DNA from: CAWUKT01 sp963923035
GTDB lineage: Bacteria; Bacteroidota; Bacteroidia; J057; JADKCL01
Reading direction: 5' to 3'
NCBI GenBank assembly: GCA_963923035.1
Contig: CAWUKT010000050.1
Location: 1-50,560, forward strand
DNA: 50,560 nucleotides
The translations under genes and the position numbers were made by a program. Below the pieces are notes generated by a model, which was not told the origin of the DNA, did not search any database, and worked only from the letters and a program-made list of their open reading frames with translations. Shown in pieces: positions 7,324 to 14,305 of this stretch; positions within the stretch are counted from its first letter, which is position 1, and every line of letters begins with the position of its first letter.

Positions 7324-9933
7324 TCAATTCAATTTCGCCAATTCTGCGTCAAAGAAATCTGTGACGCGGGTGGCTTCCCGCTCAATTTGAGCCAGCAAGT
7401 CCTTCCGAACCCCTTTGCGTTGGTCGCGGTCAGCCTCTTTTTCCAACTGCTTCAGCAATTGGTAGAGCTCCTTGGCCCCCACGTGGCGGGCGGGGGCGGC
7501 CATGCGGTGGGCGAGCAAACCCGTCTGGTCCCAATCGGTCGGATTCTCCTGAAGCGCCTTCAGGTTGTCCCGCGTCGTTTTCACAAAGGTCTCGGTCAAT
7601 TCCCGCAAGAAGGCGGGGTTGTCGCGGGAAAGTTTGCGCAGCGGGTCCAGGGACAGGCCATTCACCTCCGGTGCCTGTTCCTCACTCTTGGGCGGCGGCG
7701 TCCCCCCAAAGAGCTTGGACAGAACCGCCAACAAATCAGCCTCCGCAAAGGGCTTCGGCAGGGTCGCATTCATGCCGATGGCCTTGCATTCGGCTTCGAT
7801 TTCGGGCCCGGTCGTCGCTGTCAACGCGATCACCGGCGCCTTTTGGCTCGGCCCTTCCTTCAATTTGAGTTGGCGGGTGACTTCCAAGCCGCTGACGTCC
7901 GGCAGGCGCAGGTCCATCAAAATCGCGTCGTAGCGGTTTTGAAGTGCCTTTTTCAGGGCCTGCTTGCCCGTGGAGGCTTCGTCCTGCTTCAGCTCCCACT
8001 TGCTCAGGAGGGCGCCCACCAGCAATCTATTATAAGGTTCGTCGTCCACAACCAGGATGCGCTTGCCCTGGAACGAATGGGGCTCGGCGACTGGCGTAGT
8101 GGGTTCGGCGGGGAGGTCGGAACTCTTGCCCAGCTGGTAGGGCAGGGCAAATGTGATCCGGGTTCCTTCGTTGGGTTGGCTGTCCAGCTTGATCTCGCCG
8201 CCGTGCAGCTCGACGAGCTGGTGGGTGATGGCGAGGCCGAGGCCGGTGCCGCCGTAACGGCGGCTGGTGCTGTCTTCGGCCTGTTCGAAGGGCTGGAAAA
8301 TGGTGGCCTGGTTCTCTTCGGAGATGCCAATGCCGGTATCGTAAACGCTGAAGGTGATTTCGATGCGGTCCAGGCTCGGCTGGGCCTGGGTGATCTGAAG
8401 GCCGACTTCACCGGTCTCGGTGAACTTGATGGCGTTGTTCAGGAGGTTGAACAGGATCTGGCGGAGGCGGAGTTCGTCGCCTACGAGGGCCGGCGGCAGG
8501 GCTTGGTCCAGGGCGTAGACGAATTTCAGGTCTTTTTTCTGGGCTTCCAGCCGCATGAGGCGGATGACGAGCTCGAGGGTGCGACTGGGGTCGAAGGTCG
8601 CGTTTTCGAGGGTGAGCTTGGCGGATTGGAGGCGGGAAAAATCAAGGATGGAATTGAGGATGCCGAGGAGGTGGTCCGACGATTGGCGGACCACCTGGAG
8701 CTGTTCTTTTTGGGGCTTGGGCAATGGGGTATTGAGCACTTGCTCGGTGAAGCCCGCGATGGCGTTGAGGGGCGTGCGCAGCTCGTGGCTCATGTTGGCG
8801 AGGAAGCGCTGGCGGGTGGCGGCCAACTCCGTAGCAGCCTTTTGGGCCTTGAGGAGGGCGTGTTGGTAGCGGTTGTTCTTGCGGAGGTAGTCAAAAATAC
8901 CGGATCCCAGGAGCAACAGGAGCAAACCGGCCGCGATGCAGAAACCGATGATGTATCGGTTCGTCCGGATCGCCATGACTTCGGCGTCCTTGGTCCGCGC
9001 CTTGATCGCCGCCCGCTCGATTTCTTCGAGCTGGCCGGCCACGGAGCGGATTTCTTCCGAAACCCGCTTGTTTTCGGCATTCAGCTCCAATTGGACCTGC
9101 TGCGCCTTTTCCAATTTCTCGTCGTCCTCCTGATTCACCCGGCTGATTTCCGCCCGCAATTCCCGCTTCATTTTCAAGGTACTGACCCGCATCAGCGAGT
9201 CAATGTCCGGAGCCTCTTCTTCTTCGATTTCCACCACTTCCTCCTCTTTGTCCTTGTTCCGCCGCTTTTTCCGTTCTTTCTTCGGCTCTTTTTCCACTTC
9301 TTCTTTCGGCTTCTCCTCTTTCTTCTCCGGATTTTTCCCGAATACCCGCTTGAAGATGTTCCGTTTTCCCTTTGTCTCCCCCTGCACCTCGGTTTCCACC
9401 CCTCCCGAAGGATTTCCGGTCACAGTTCCATTCGAAGTAGTCGTGGAGGTTTCTTCTTTCTCTTCTCCGAGCGAATTGGGCCGGATCTGTTTCACCTTCT
9501 TTTCGACCTGTTCCAATGCTTCGTCCACCCGGTCTCCCAGTTCAAATTCCAGGGTCTGGGTCAGCAAATCATACTTTTCATCGATCAGACGGTCCAAAAT
9601 TTCCGTCAGTCGGGCTTTTTCGGGCGTGGATTGGTTCAGCCGCTGGAGTTCGTTGAGTTTTTGGTCGGCGGAGGAAGCGGCTGCGAAAAAAGGGTCGAGG
9701 TAAGTTTCGTCGCGGGAAATGGAATAGGTATATACGCTGTTCTCGGCGTCGAAGAGGTCAGATTGGATTTCCTCGATATTGGCCAGGCTGAGGTCCGGGC
9801 GGCCAGCTTCGGAAACGGTATCGACGATGCGGGACAGGTTGCTGTACGCGAATAGGCCCAACGCGGTCACGATGGCGAGTCCGGCAATCAAATAGAAGAG
9901 GGAAGTTATTTGGAACAGGTTGCGTTTTGCCAT
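7324..9933 (-). CDS. Hybrid sensor histidine kinase with receiver and Hpt domains
   Basis: 869 residues from ATG 9933 (MAKRNLFQ). A longer frame to 10002 would run through a terminator hairpin and is rejected. Order: membrane segment about 10-30; a periplasmic sensor region about 31-325 with helical, coiled-coil character and an unusual Lys/Glu-rich low-complexity block at about 195-240; a second membrane segment about 327-349; HisKA with His383 (MSHELRTP); HATPase_c with N-box around 498-501 and GGTGLGL; a receiver with Asp674 (ILMDLRLPD); and a C-terminal Hpt with His809 (AHRMAAPARHVG). A His-Asp-His relay to the adjacent NtrC-type regulator is likely. The ligand is unknown. First gene of the operon, preceded 25 bases upstream by a terminator-ended structured RNA. 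Confidence 0.95.
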   Translation of the reverse strand: MAKRNLFQITSLFYLIAGLAIVTALGLFAYSNLSRIVDTVSEAGRPDLSLANIEEIQSDLFDAENSVYTYSISRDETYLDPFFAAASSADQKLNELQRLNQSTPEKARLTEILDRLIDEKYDLLTQTLEFELGDRVDEALEQVEKKVKQIRPNSLGEEKEETSTTTSNGTVTGNPSGGVETEVQGETKGKRNIFKRVFGKNPEKKEEKPKEEVEKEPKKERKKRRNKDKEEEVVEIEEEEAPDIDSLMRVSTLKMKRELRAEISRVNQEDDEKLEKAQQVQLELNAENKRVSEEIRSVAGQLEEIERAAIKARTKDAEVMAIRTNRYIIGFCIAAGLLLLLLGSGIFDYLRKNNRYQHALLKAQKAATELAATRQRFLANMSHELRTPLNAIAGFTEQVLNTPLPKPQKEQLQVVRQSSDHLLGILNSILDFSRLQSAKLTLENATFDPSRTLELVIRLMRLEAQKKDLKFVYALDQALPPALVGDELRLRQILFNLLNNAIKFTETGEVGLQITQAQPSLDRIEITFSVYDTGIGISEENQATIFQPFEQAEDSTSRRYGGTGLGLAITHQLVELHGGEIKLDSQPNEGTRITFALPYQLGKSSDLPAEPTTPVAEPHSFQGKRILVVDDEPYNRLLVGALLSKWELKQDEASTGKQALKKALQNRYDAILMDLRLPDVSGLEVTRQLKLKEGPSQKAPVIALTATTGPEIEAECKAIGMNATLPKPFAEADLLAVLSKLFGGTPPPKSEEQAPEVNGLSLDPLRKLSRDNPAFLRELTETFVKTTRDNLKALQENPTDWDQTGLLAHRMAAPARHVGAKELYQLLKQLEKEADRDQRKGVRKDLLAQIEREATRVTDFFDAELAKLN

Positions 9934-9957
9934 ACCCTTCAAATTAAGGATTTCCAC

Positions 9958-9990
9958 AAAAAAAAGCAGGAGAGGTGAGGCCTCTCCTGC
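9958..9990 (-). terminator. Perfect intrinsic terminator before the kinase gene
   Basis: A 10-bp perfect stem, GCAGGAGAGG (9966-9975, plus sense) with CCTCTCCTGC (9981-9990), and a 5-base loop. Eight A residues at 9958-9965 become a U8 tract only in minus-strand RNA. It sits just upstream of the hybrid kinase start, so kinase transcription must read through it or start within about 25 bases. Confidence 0.9.
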
Positions 9991-10203
9991 ATGTTGCACC
10001 AACGAAAGTTAAATATCAATCAACTAAAAAATTCTTTTTTTCAAGCCTTCTACTTTCCATCCCCGCTAATTCTTCTGGTGCTTTGATCGTCAAAGGTGTA
10101 GACCTGTCCTCCGGTGTGGGTGTTGTTGTTGGGAGGGGATCGTCAAAGGTTCCGAAAGGAACAGGTCCAAAGAAAATCAATACAAAATTCATTTAGACAG
10201 CTG
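9958..10203 (-). ncRNA. Candidate sigma-54-driven structured leader RNA or sRNA
   Basis: Predicted transcript of about 246 bases from a sigma-54 promoter at 10229-10214 to a perfect terminator at 9990-9958. Inside, 10101-10107 pairs with 10161-10167 (GACCTGT/ACAGGTC). That stem encloses the hairpin TTCC-TTTC-GGAA (minus sense, 10161-10150) and a CCTCC/GGAGG stem (10112-10108 with 10136-10132). A 13-base direct repeat, GATCGTCAAAGGT in plus sense, occurs at 10085-10097 and 10138-10150. A 58-codon frame (10192 to 10016, MNFVLIFFGP...) fits inside. The two repeat copies fall in different codon frames of it, which favours an RNA role over a protein role. The terminator ends 24 bases before the kinase ATG, so it could be an attenuator as well as a free sRNA. 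Structure is read by eye; function is inferred. Confidence 0.55.
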
Positions 10204-10213
10204 CTCCTACATA

Positions 10214-10229
10214 GGCCAATACTGTGCCA
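10214..10229 (-). promoter_or_regulatory. Sigma-54 (-24/-12) promoter, minus strand
   Basis: On the minus strand TGGCACAGTATTGGCC gives a -24 TGGCAC and a -12 element TGGC, with GG and GC separated exactly as in the consensus TGGCAC-N5-TTGC (one mismatch). Predicted transcription start is near 10203. It closely matches the divergent copy at 10490-10505, including the TATG or ATATG just downstream. Confidence 0.7.
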
Positions 10230-10350
10230 GCGGCTGAAAATTATTTCCAAAACAACTCCTAACTATTTGTATATCAGGGCGAAAAATATTTTTCGCTCAA
10301 TTTCCCAACCTGGCATTCCCCTCCTATTTTCTTTCTTTTTGAAACGCCCA

Positions 10351-10447
10351 TTCTCAAAATGAGAATTTGGGCCACACCGGCACTTGCTCCATTTCCCATT
10401 TTCTCAAAATGAGAAAATTTGCCCCAAATAGGAGTTCATTTTGAGAA
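10351..10447. promoter_or_regulatory. Three palindromic upstream activator sites
   Basis: TTCTCAAAATGAGAA (inverted TTCTCA-AAA-TGAGAA) occurs exactly at 10351-10365 and again at 10401-10415, 50 bases apart. A third, degenerate copy in opposite orientation has TCATTTTGAGAA at 10436-10447. Each copy is followed by a similar flank, TTTGGGCC, TTTGCCCC or TTTGACCCC. They lie between two divergent sigma-54 promoters, about 45-140 bases upstream of one and 120-220 of the other, which is normal enhancer spacing. The expected binder is the NtrC-type regulator encoded at 5893-7269 (inference). Confidence 0.7.
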
Positions 10448-10489
10448 TTTGACCCCAAGCCAGGACTGATTATCAGCACTTTACAATTT

Positions 10490-10505
10490 TGGCACAGAGC
10501 TGGCA
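10490..10505 (+). promoter_or_regulatory. Sigma-54 (-24/-12) promoter of the lipoprotein gene
   Basis: TGGCACAGAGCTGGCA: TGGCAC at -24 and TGGC at -12, with exact GG/GC spacing and one mismatch to TTGC. Predicted start is near 10516, about 54 bases before the ATG at 10570. It is preceded by three palindromic enhancer-like sites. Confidence 0.75.
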
Positions 10506-10569
10506 TATGGGGGAATGTACCGCGCTCAGAAACAATCATCACGTTCTATACATAAATACTCGCTGTAAG

Positions 10570-11505
10570 ATGAAAACCCGCTGGAGACAATTTGGAAGAA
10601 GAGGCGTCAATATGGGCCTCGGTACCTTGGCCCTCGCCTTTGCACTGAGCGGATGCCGTCAGGATGACACCGCCGAAAAGCAAGCCCTTTACCGCGCCGT
10701 GGGCGACCACGTCGCGCAATTGGAAGAGCGATTGGATGACCGCGATTCGACGATCACCGATTTCATGGGCTCCTTCGATGCCATCGAAGCCAACCTGGAT
10801 GCGATCCGGGACCGCGAAGAACGCCTTCGCGACATGGCACAAGGCGAAGAGTACCTGGGCGACCAAGGCGACCGTATCCGACGCGACATTGGCATGATCA
10901 ACAAGCTGATGGCCGAAAACTCGGCTGAAATTCGCAGCCTCAAACAACGGTTGAATGCCAGCGGGGTGAAGATCCGGGGCCTGGAGCGCAAACTCCGCCA
11001 ACTCGATTTAGAGAACTCGAACAAAAACGCTGCGATTGCGGAACTGCGGATGCTGTTGCAGGAACGCGACGCTGAGATTGGCGGGCTGAATGACCAGCTC
11101 TCTCAACAAGAGCTTCAGCTTGCGCTCCAGGAGACGATCATTGAGGACCAGGAGGCGACCATCGACACGCTCGATGAGGCCCTGCACCAGGTCTACGTGG
11201 CGACCGGATCGATGCGGGAACTGAAGAGTCGGGGCATTGTGAAGAAGGAAGGGGCCTTTCTGGGCCTGATCGGCGGCGACAAGAAACTCGACGGGGCGAT
11301 TCAGGACGATGAGTTCCTGACGATGGACATGCGGGAATCGACGGAGATTCCCCTGTTCACGAAGAAGGCCAAGCTGATCTCTCCGCACCCGGCCGGGACT
11401 TATACCTTCACCCAGAATTCGGAAGGCAAGATTGAAACGCTGGAGATTCTGGATGTCGACCGCTTCTGGGCGACCTCACGCTACCTGGTGGTAGCGACCA
11501 ATTGA
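10570..11505 (+). CDS. Coiled-coil lipoprotein (Cbp1-like family)
   Basis: 311 residues from ATG 10570 (MKTRWRQFG). An upstream frame start at 10489 would overlap the sigma-54 promoter and is rejected. A basic n-region and a hydrophobic stretch end in the lipobox LSGC, so export and lipidation at about Cys29 are expected. Residues about 45-215 form a long heptad-rich coiled coil. The C-terminal globular part (GSMRELKSRGIVKKEG ... STEIPLFTKKAKLISPHP) matches a conserved Bacteroidota family that databases label as Cbp1-type collagen-binding adhesin. That label is from memory, and a general envelope or shape role is equally possible. It has its own sigma-54 promoter and a terminator at 11598. 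Confidence 0.8.
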   Translation: MKTRWRQFGRRGVNMGLGTLALAFALSGCRQDDTAEKQALYRAVGDHVAQLEERLDDRDSTITDFMGSFDAIEANLDAIRDREERLRDMAQGEEYLGDQGDRIRRDIGMINKLMAENSAEIRSLKQRLNASGVKIRGLERKLRQLDLENSNKNAAIAELRMLLQERDAEIGGLNDQLSQQELQLALQETIIEDQEATIDTLDEALHQVYVATGSMRELKSRGIVKKEGAFLGLIGGDKKLDGAIQDDEFLTMDMRESTEIPLFTKKAKLISPHPAGTYTFTQNSEGKIETLEILDVDRFWATSRYLVVATN

Positions 11506-11597
11506 ACACACAGGATTACGCATAATTATCATACTAAAGTTGTTACAACCCTTTTTTAAGCGCTAGGATTCATTTGATTAAGCTGGATTTGTACAAT

Positions 11598-11626
11598 CGG
11601 ACCCTTCCCACGGGGTCCGTTTTTTA
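11598..11626 (+). terminator. Terminator of the lipoprotein gene
   Basis: Stem CGGACCC/GGGTCCG (11598-11604 with 11613-11619), then a T6 tail. It lies about 95 bases after the lipoprotein stop. Confidence 0.8.
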
Positions 11627-11670
11627 TGTGAGGCGGGAATGCTGGGGAGATAGGGCGGAAACACAGGGCA

Positions 11671-11698
11671 AAAAAAAACGGCCCGATTGTGCGGGCCG
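11671..11698 (-). terminator. Terminator of the AraC-family gene
   Basis: Stem CGGCCCG/CGGGCCG (11679-11685 with 11692-11698), with A8 on its left side that becomes the U tract in minus-strand RNA. It lies 25 bases after the stop of the AraC-type regulator. Confidence 0.85.
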
Positions 11699-11722
11699 CT
11701 TCTGTTCACAACTTTAAGCGTA

Positions 11723-12706
11723 TCAACTACCGATTGTACCTCGGTATTGCCGGGGGGTCATGCCATATTCTTTCTTGAAGGCCTGGGAGAACTTGGACAA
11801 GTTGGAGTAGCCAAGGATATGGCCTACTTCCGAGATCGCGTATTCACGCGACTGGAGCAACTTGCGGGCTTCGCCCATTTTTGCCTTGAGATAGAATTGA
11901 TAGGGTGGAATCCCAAAAACTTGCTTGAAACCACGCTTGAGCTTGCTGGCGCTCATCCCTGCTTCGCGAGCAAGCTCGTCGATCGAGGGCGGGGTGCCGT
12001 GCAGATGGCTCTTGAGAATGGCGCTGATCATAAACAGCTTTTGGAGGTCGGCCGGGTGGAGCGCGGAGCTGCCCTCCGAACGACGGCTCAACTTCTTGAA
12101 GAAGCCAAGCAAAAATTCAAGGACCCGGGTATGCATTTCGAGTCGATCCAGGGCCGAGGGATCGTCCGCCGAGATGATCTGGCGGAGGGTGGTCTCCAGG
12201 CCGTAGTCGAGGTCTTCGAATACGCAAAACTTGGGGGAATTCTCCATGAAGCGGGAGAAGCCGTCGGCTTCAGTTCCCTTTCCGGTGTAGAATTCCAGGA
12301 AGGAAGACGGGAAGGTAAGAATGACAATGTCAAATGGGACATCGGTCGGGCTGTTACCGTACGCCTCAACTCCGGGGGAGTAAAAAAAGCAACCCATAGG
12401 AAGCTGTTTCCCGATCTCGTCGGGATTGCCATCTACTTCCTGTCTGAAACTTCCTTCTGACATGTTTACATTCAGGAGAAAGGTTTCCGCATCCTTCGGG
12501 ACGAAGGAGTGGAGCTTGATTGGTTGCCGAAGTTGAAAATGATAATGGTTGATAACTAAGCCACCCGGAAGAGCAATGCTCTTGAGGTATCCATCACCAT
12601 ATTGCTTGGGTAGCCGGACCATGTCGCCTTCGACCGACACCCCGAGCTGTTCCGCAACTTGCTCAAGCTGGGTTTTCTCTTGGTCTATTTTCAGTGAAAG
12701 TTCCAT
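11723..12706 (-). CDS. AraC-family transcriptional regulator
   Basis: 327 residues from ATG 12706 (MELSLKIDQEK). The longer frame up to 12901 overlaps the divergent photolyase gene and encodes an unlikely N-terminus. The N-terminal about 215 residues are a cupin-like ligand domain of no recognised specificity. The C-terminal about 100 residues hold the two helix-turn-helix motifs of AraC/XylS regulators (IDELAREAGMSASKLKRGF and ISEVGHILGYSNLSKFSQAF, ending in the family signature GMTPRQYR). Divergently transcribed from the photolyase gene across about 125 AT-rich bases, so it may control that gene, itself, or both (inference). Confidence 0.92.
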   Translation of the reverse strand: MELSLKIDQEKTQLEQVAEQLGVSVEGDMVRLPKQYGDGYLKSIALPGGLVINHYHFQLRQPIKLHSFVPKDAETFLLNVNMSEGSFRQEVDGNPDEIGKQLPMGCFFYSPGVEAYGNSPTDVPFDIVILTFPSSFLEFYTGKGTEADGFSRFMENSPKFCVFEDLDYGLETTLRQIISADDPSALDRLEMHTRVLEFLLGFFKKLSRRSEGSSALHPADLQKLFMISAILKSHLHGTPPSIDELAREAGMSASKLKRGFKQVFGIPPYQFYLKAKMGEARKLLQSREYAISEVGHILGYSNLSKFSQAFKKEYGMTPRQYRGTIGS

Positions 12707-12832
12707 GGTGTTTATATAGTATCTGAAATATGTTTTCTTAACCGAGTTTTCAACAAAAATGTTTAAAGATAAAATCGTCTCGTTCAACAATTTACGTCTT
12801 TTTTTGGTTGTTTCCTTAAACAAAAATCCACA

Positions 12833-14185
12833 ATGCAGAAGGTCAATATTTTTTGGTTTAGGAGGGATTTGCGTCTCCAAGACAACGCAGGGCTGTTTCA
12901 TGCTCTTAAAAGTTCAAAAAAGGTGGTTCCTCTATTTATTTTCGATAAATCCATACTTGATGCCCTAAAGGACCGCAGTGACGCCCGGGTCACGTTTCTC
13001 CACGACACCATTTCTGATCTCAAAAGCCAACTCGAAGGCCAGGGCAGCAGCCTCGTGGTTCGCTACGGCCATCCGCTGGAGGTCTTTCCGGATTTGATCC
13101 AGGAATTCGACATCGACCACGTCTTCACCAATCGGGACTATGAGCCCTACGCCAAGGAACGCGATACTGCAGTCCGGGAATTGCTCGCCCAGCACCAAAT
13201 TGGCTTTCAGGACTTCAAAGACCATGTGATTTTTGATCGGGATGAAGTGGTCAAAGGCGACGGAACCCCCTACGTCGTGTTCACGCCGTACAGCCGGACC
13301 TGGCGGTCCAAGCTCGAAGAACACATGGTCGGCCACGGAGATGAGCGCCACAGTTATTATTTCCAGTCCTACCCCAACGAGGAATACGCCGCGAATTACT
13401 TTGATTCCGCTCCATTGCCGCTGATTTCCCTCGAAGAGATGGACTTTACCCGCTCCTCCATCCCAATCCCTTCCGCCACCGTCACCCGCAAAATCATCCG
13501 GGAGTACGACGAGAAACGCGACTATCCGGCCATGGATGCGACTTCCCGCCTGGGCATTCACTTTCGCTTTGGGACAATCAGCATCCGGGAAAAGGCCCGC
13601 CACGCCCAACGCCTCAACGCCACCTACCTCACCGAACTCATCTGGCGCGATTTTTATTCCCAGATCCTCCACCACTTTCCCCATGTCGCCGAGGAACCCT
13701 TCAGGAAAAAGTACGATTTCATCCCGTGGCGGAACAATGAAGCGGAGTATGAGGCGTGGAAAAAAGGGGAAACGGGCTATCCGATTGTCGATGCGGGGAT
13801 GCGCCAACTCAACGAGACGGGCTATATGCACAACCGCGTGCGCATGATCGTCGCGAGCTTTCTGACCAAGCACCTGCTCATCGATTGGCGCTGGGGCGAG
13901 GCCTATTTTGCGGAGAAATTGCTCGACTTTGACCTGGCCTCCAACAATGGTGGCTGGCAATGGGCTGCCGGCTGCGGAACCGACGCCGCGCCTTACTTCC
14001 GGATTTTCAATCCCGAATCACAGATGAAGAAGTTCGACGGGAAAAAGGACTATGTCCGCCATTGGGTTCCCGAATTCGGCACCCACGACTATCCCGCGCC
14101 CATCGTCGACCACAAAATGGCCCGCCAGCGCTGCCTGGACGCCTACAAGGCGAGTCTCGCCCATGCGGATGAGGTGTTGGTGTAA
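12833..14185 (+). CDS. phrB: Deoxyribodipyrimidine photolyase
   Basis: 450 residues from ATG 12833. The N-terminal Rossmann-like antenna domain starts with VNIFWFRRDLRLQDN. The C-terminal FAD-binding domain holds RLGIHFRFGTIS, ELIWRDFY, GMRQLNETGYMHNRVRM and the FAD/DNA-contact block WRWGEAYFAEKLLDFDLASN. This is the class I CPD-photolyase pattern, repairing UV pyrimidine dimers with light. A cryptochrome or (6-4) photolyase is less likely given the overall length and the NNGGWQW motif. It ends near an inverted repeat that separates it from a convergent gene. Confidence 0.92.
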   Translation: MQKVNIFWFRRDLRLQDNAGLFHALKSSKKVVPLFIFDKSILDALKDRSDARVTFLHDTISDLKSQLEGQGSSLVVRYGHPLEVFPDLIQEFDIDHVFTNRDYEPYAKERDTAVRELLAQHQIGFQDFKDHVIFDRDEVVKGDGTPYVVFTPYSRTWRSKLEEHMVGHGDERHSYYFQSYPNEEYAANYFDSAPLPLISLEEMDFTRSSIPIPSATVTRKIIREYDEKRDYPAMDATSRLGIHFRFGTISIREKARHAQRLNATYLTELIWRDFYSQILHHFPHVAEEPFRKKYDFIPWRNNEAEYEAWKKGETGYPIVDAGMRQLNETGYMHNRVRMIVASFLTKHLLIDWRWGEAYFAEKLLDFDLASNNGGWQWAAGCGTDAAPYFRIFNPESQMKKFDGKKDYVRHWVPEFGTHDYPAPIVDHKMARQRCLDAYKASLAHADEVLV

Positions 14186-14195
14186 AGGATGGGGG

Positions 14196-14302
14196 GGAAT
14201 TTGCAAATTGGGAAAATGTGACAATTGATTGATGTGCAAATGTGAAATTTCTCTGACTGGGGTTCATTTGCATATTTCCCCATTTTCTCAATTTGCACAT
14301 CC
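14196..14302. repeat. Imperfect inverted repeat between convergent genes
   Basis: Two arms of about 40 bases related by inversion. The left arm contains TTGCAAATTGGGAAAATG and a later TGTGCAAATG. The inverted right arm contains GTGCAAATTGAGAAAATG and ATGCAAATG. The centre is about 20 bases (near 14245-14265). It lies between the ends of the photolyase and GNAT genes. It resembles the interspersed intergenic palindromes of Bacteroidota and could also terminate transcription from both sides. Confidence 0.5.
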
Positions 14303-14305
14303 GCG

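Noticed and set aside
7321..9855. 844-codon plus-strand frame
   Set aside because: Mirror of the hybrid kinase gene, which has full HisKA, ATPase, receiver and Hpt motifs; this frame has none.
10016..10192. 58-codon minus-strand frame as a confident protein gene
   Set aside because: Nucleotide-level repeats fall in different frames and the segment is strongly structured; kept only as an alternative inside the RNA feature.
10489..10569. N-terminal extension of the lipoprotein gene
   Set aside because: It overlaps the -24/-12 promoter and would put 27 residues before the signal peptide.
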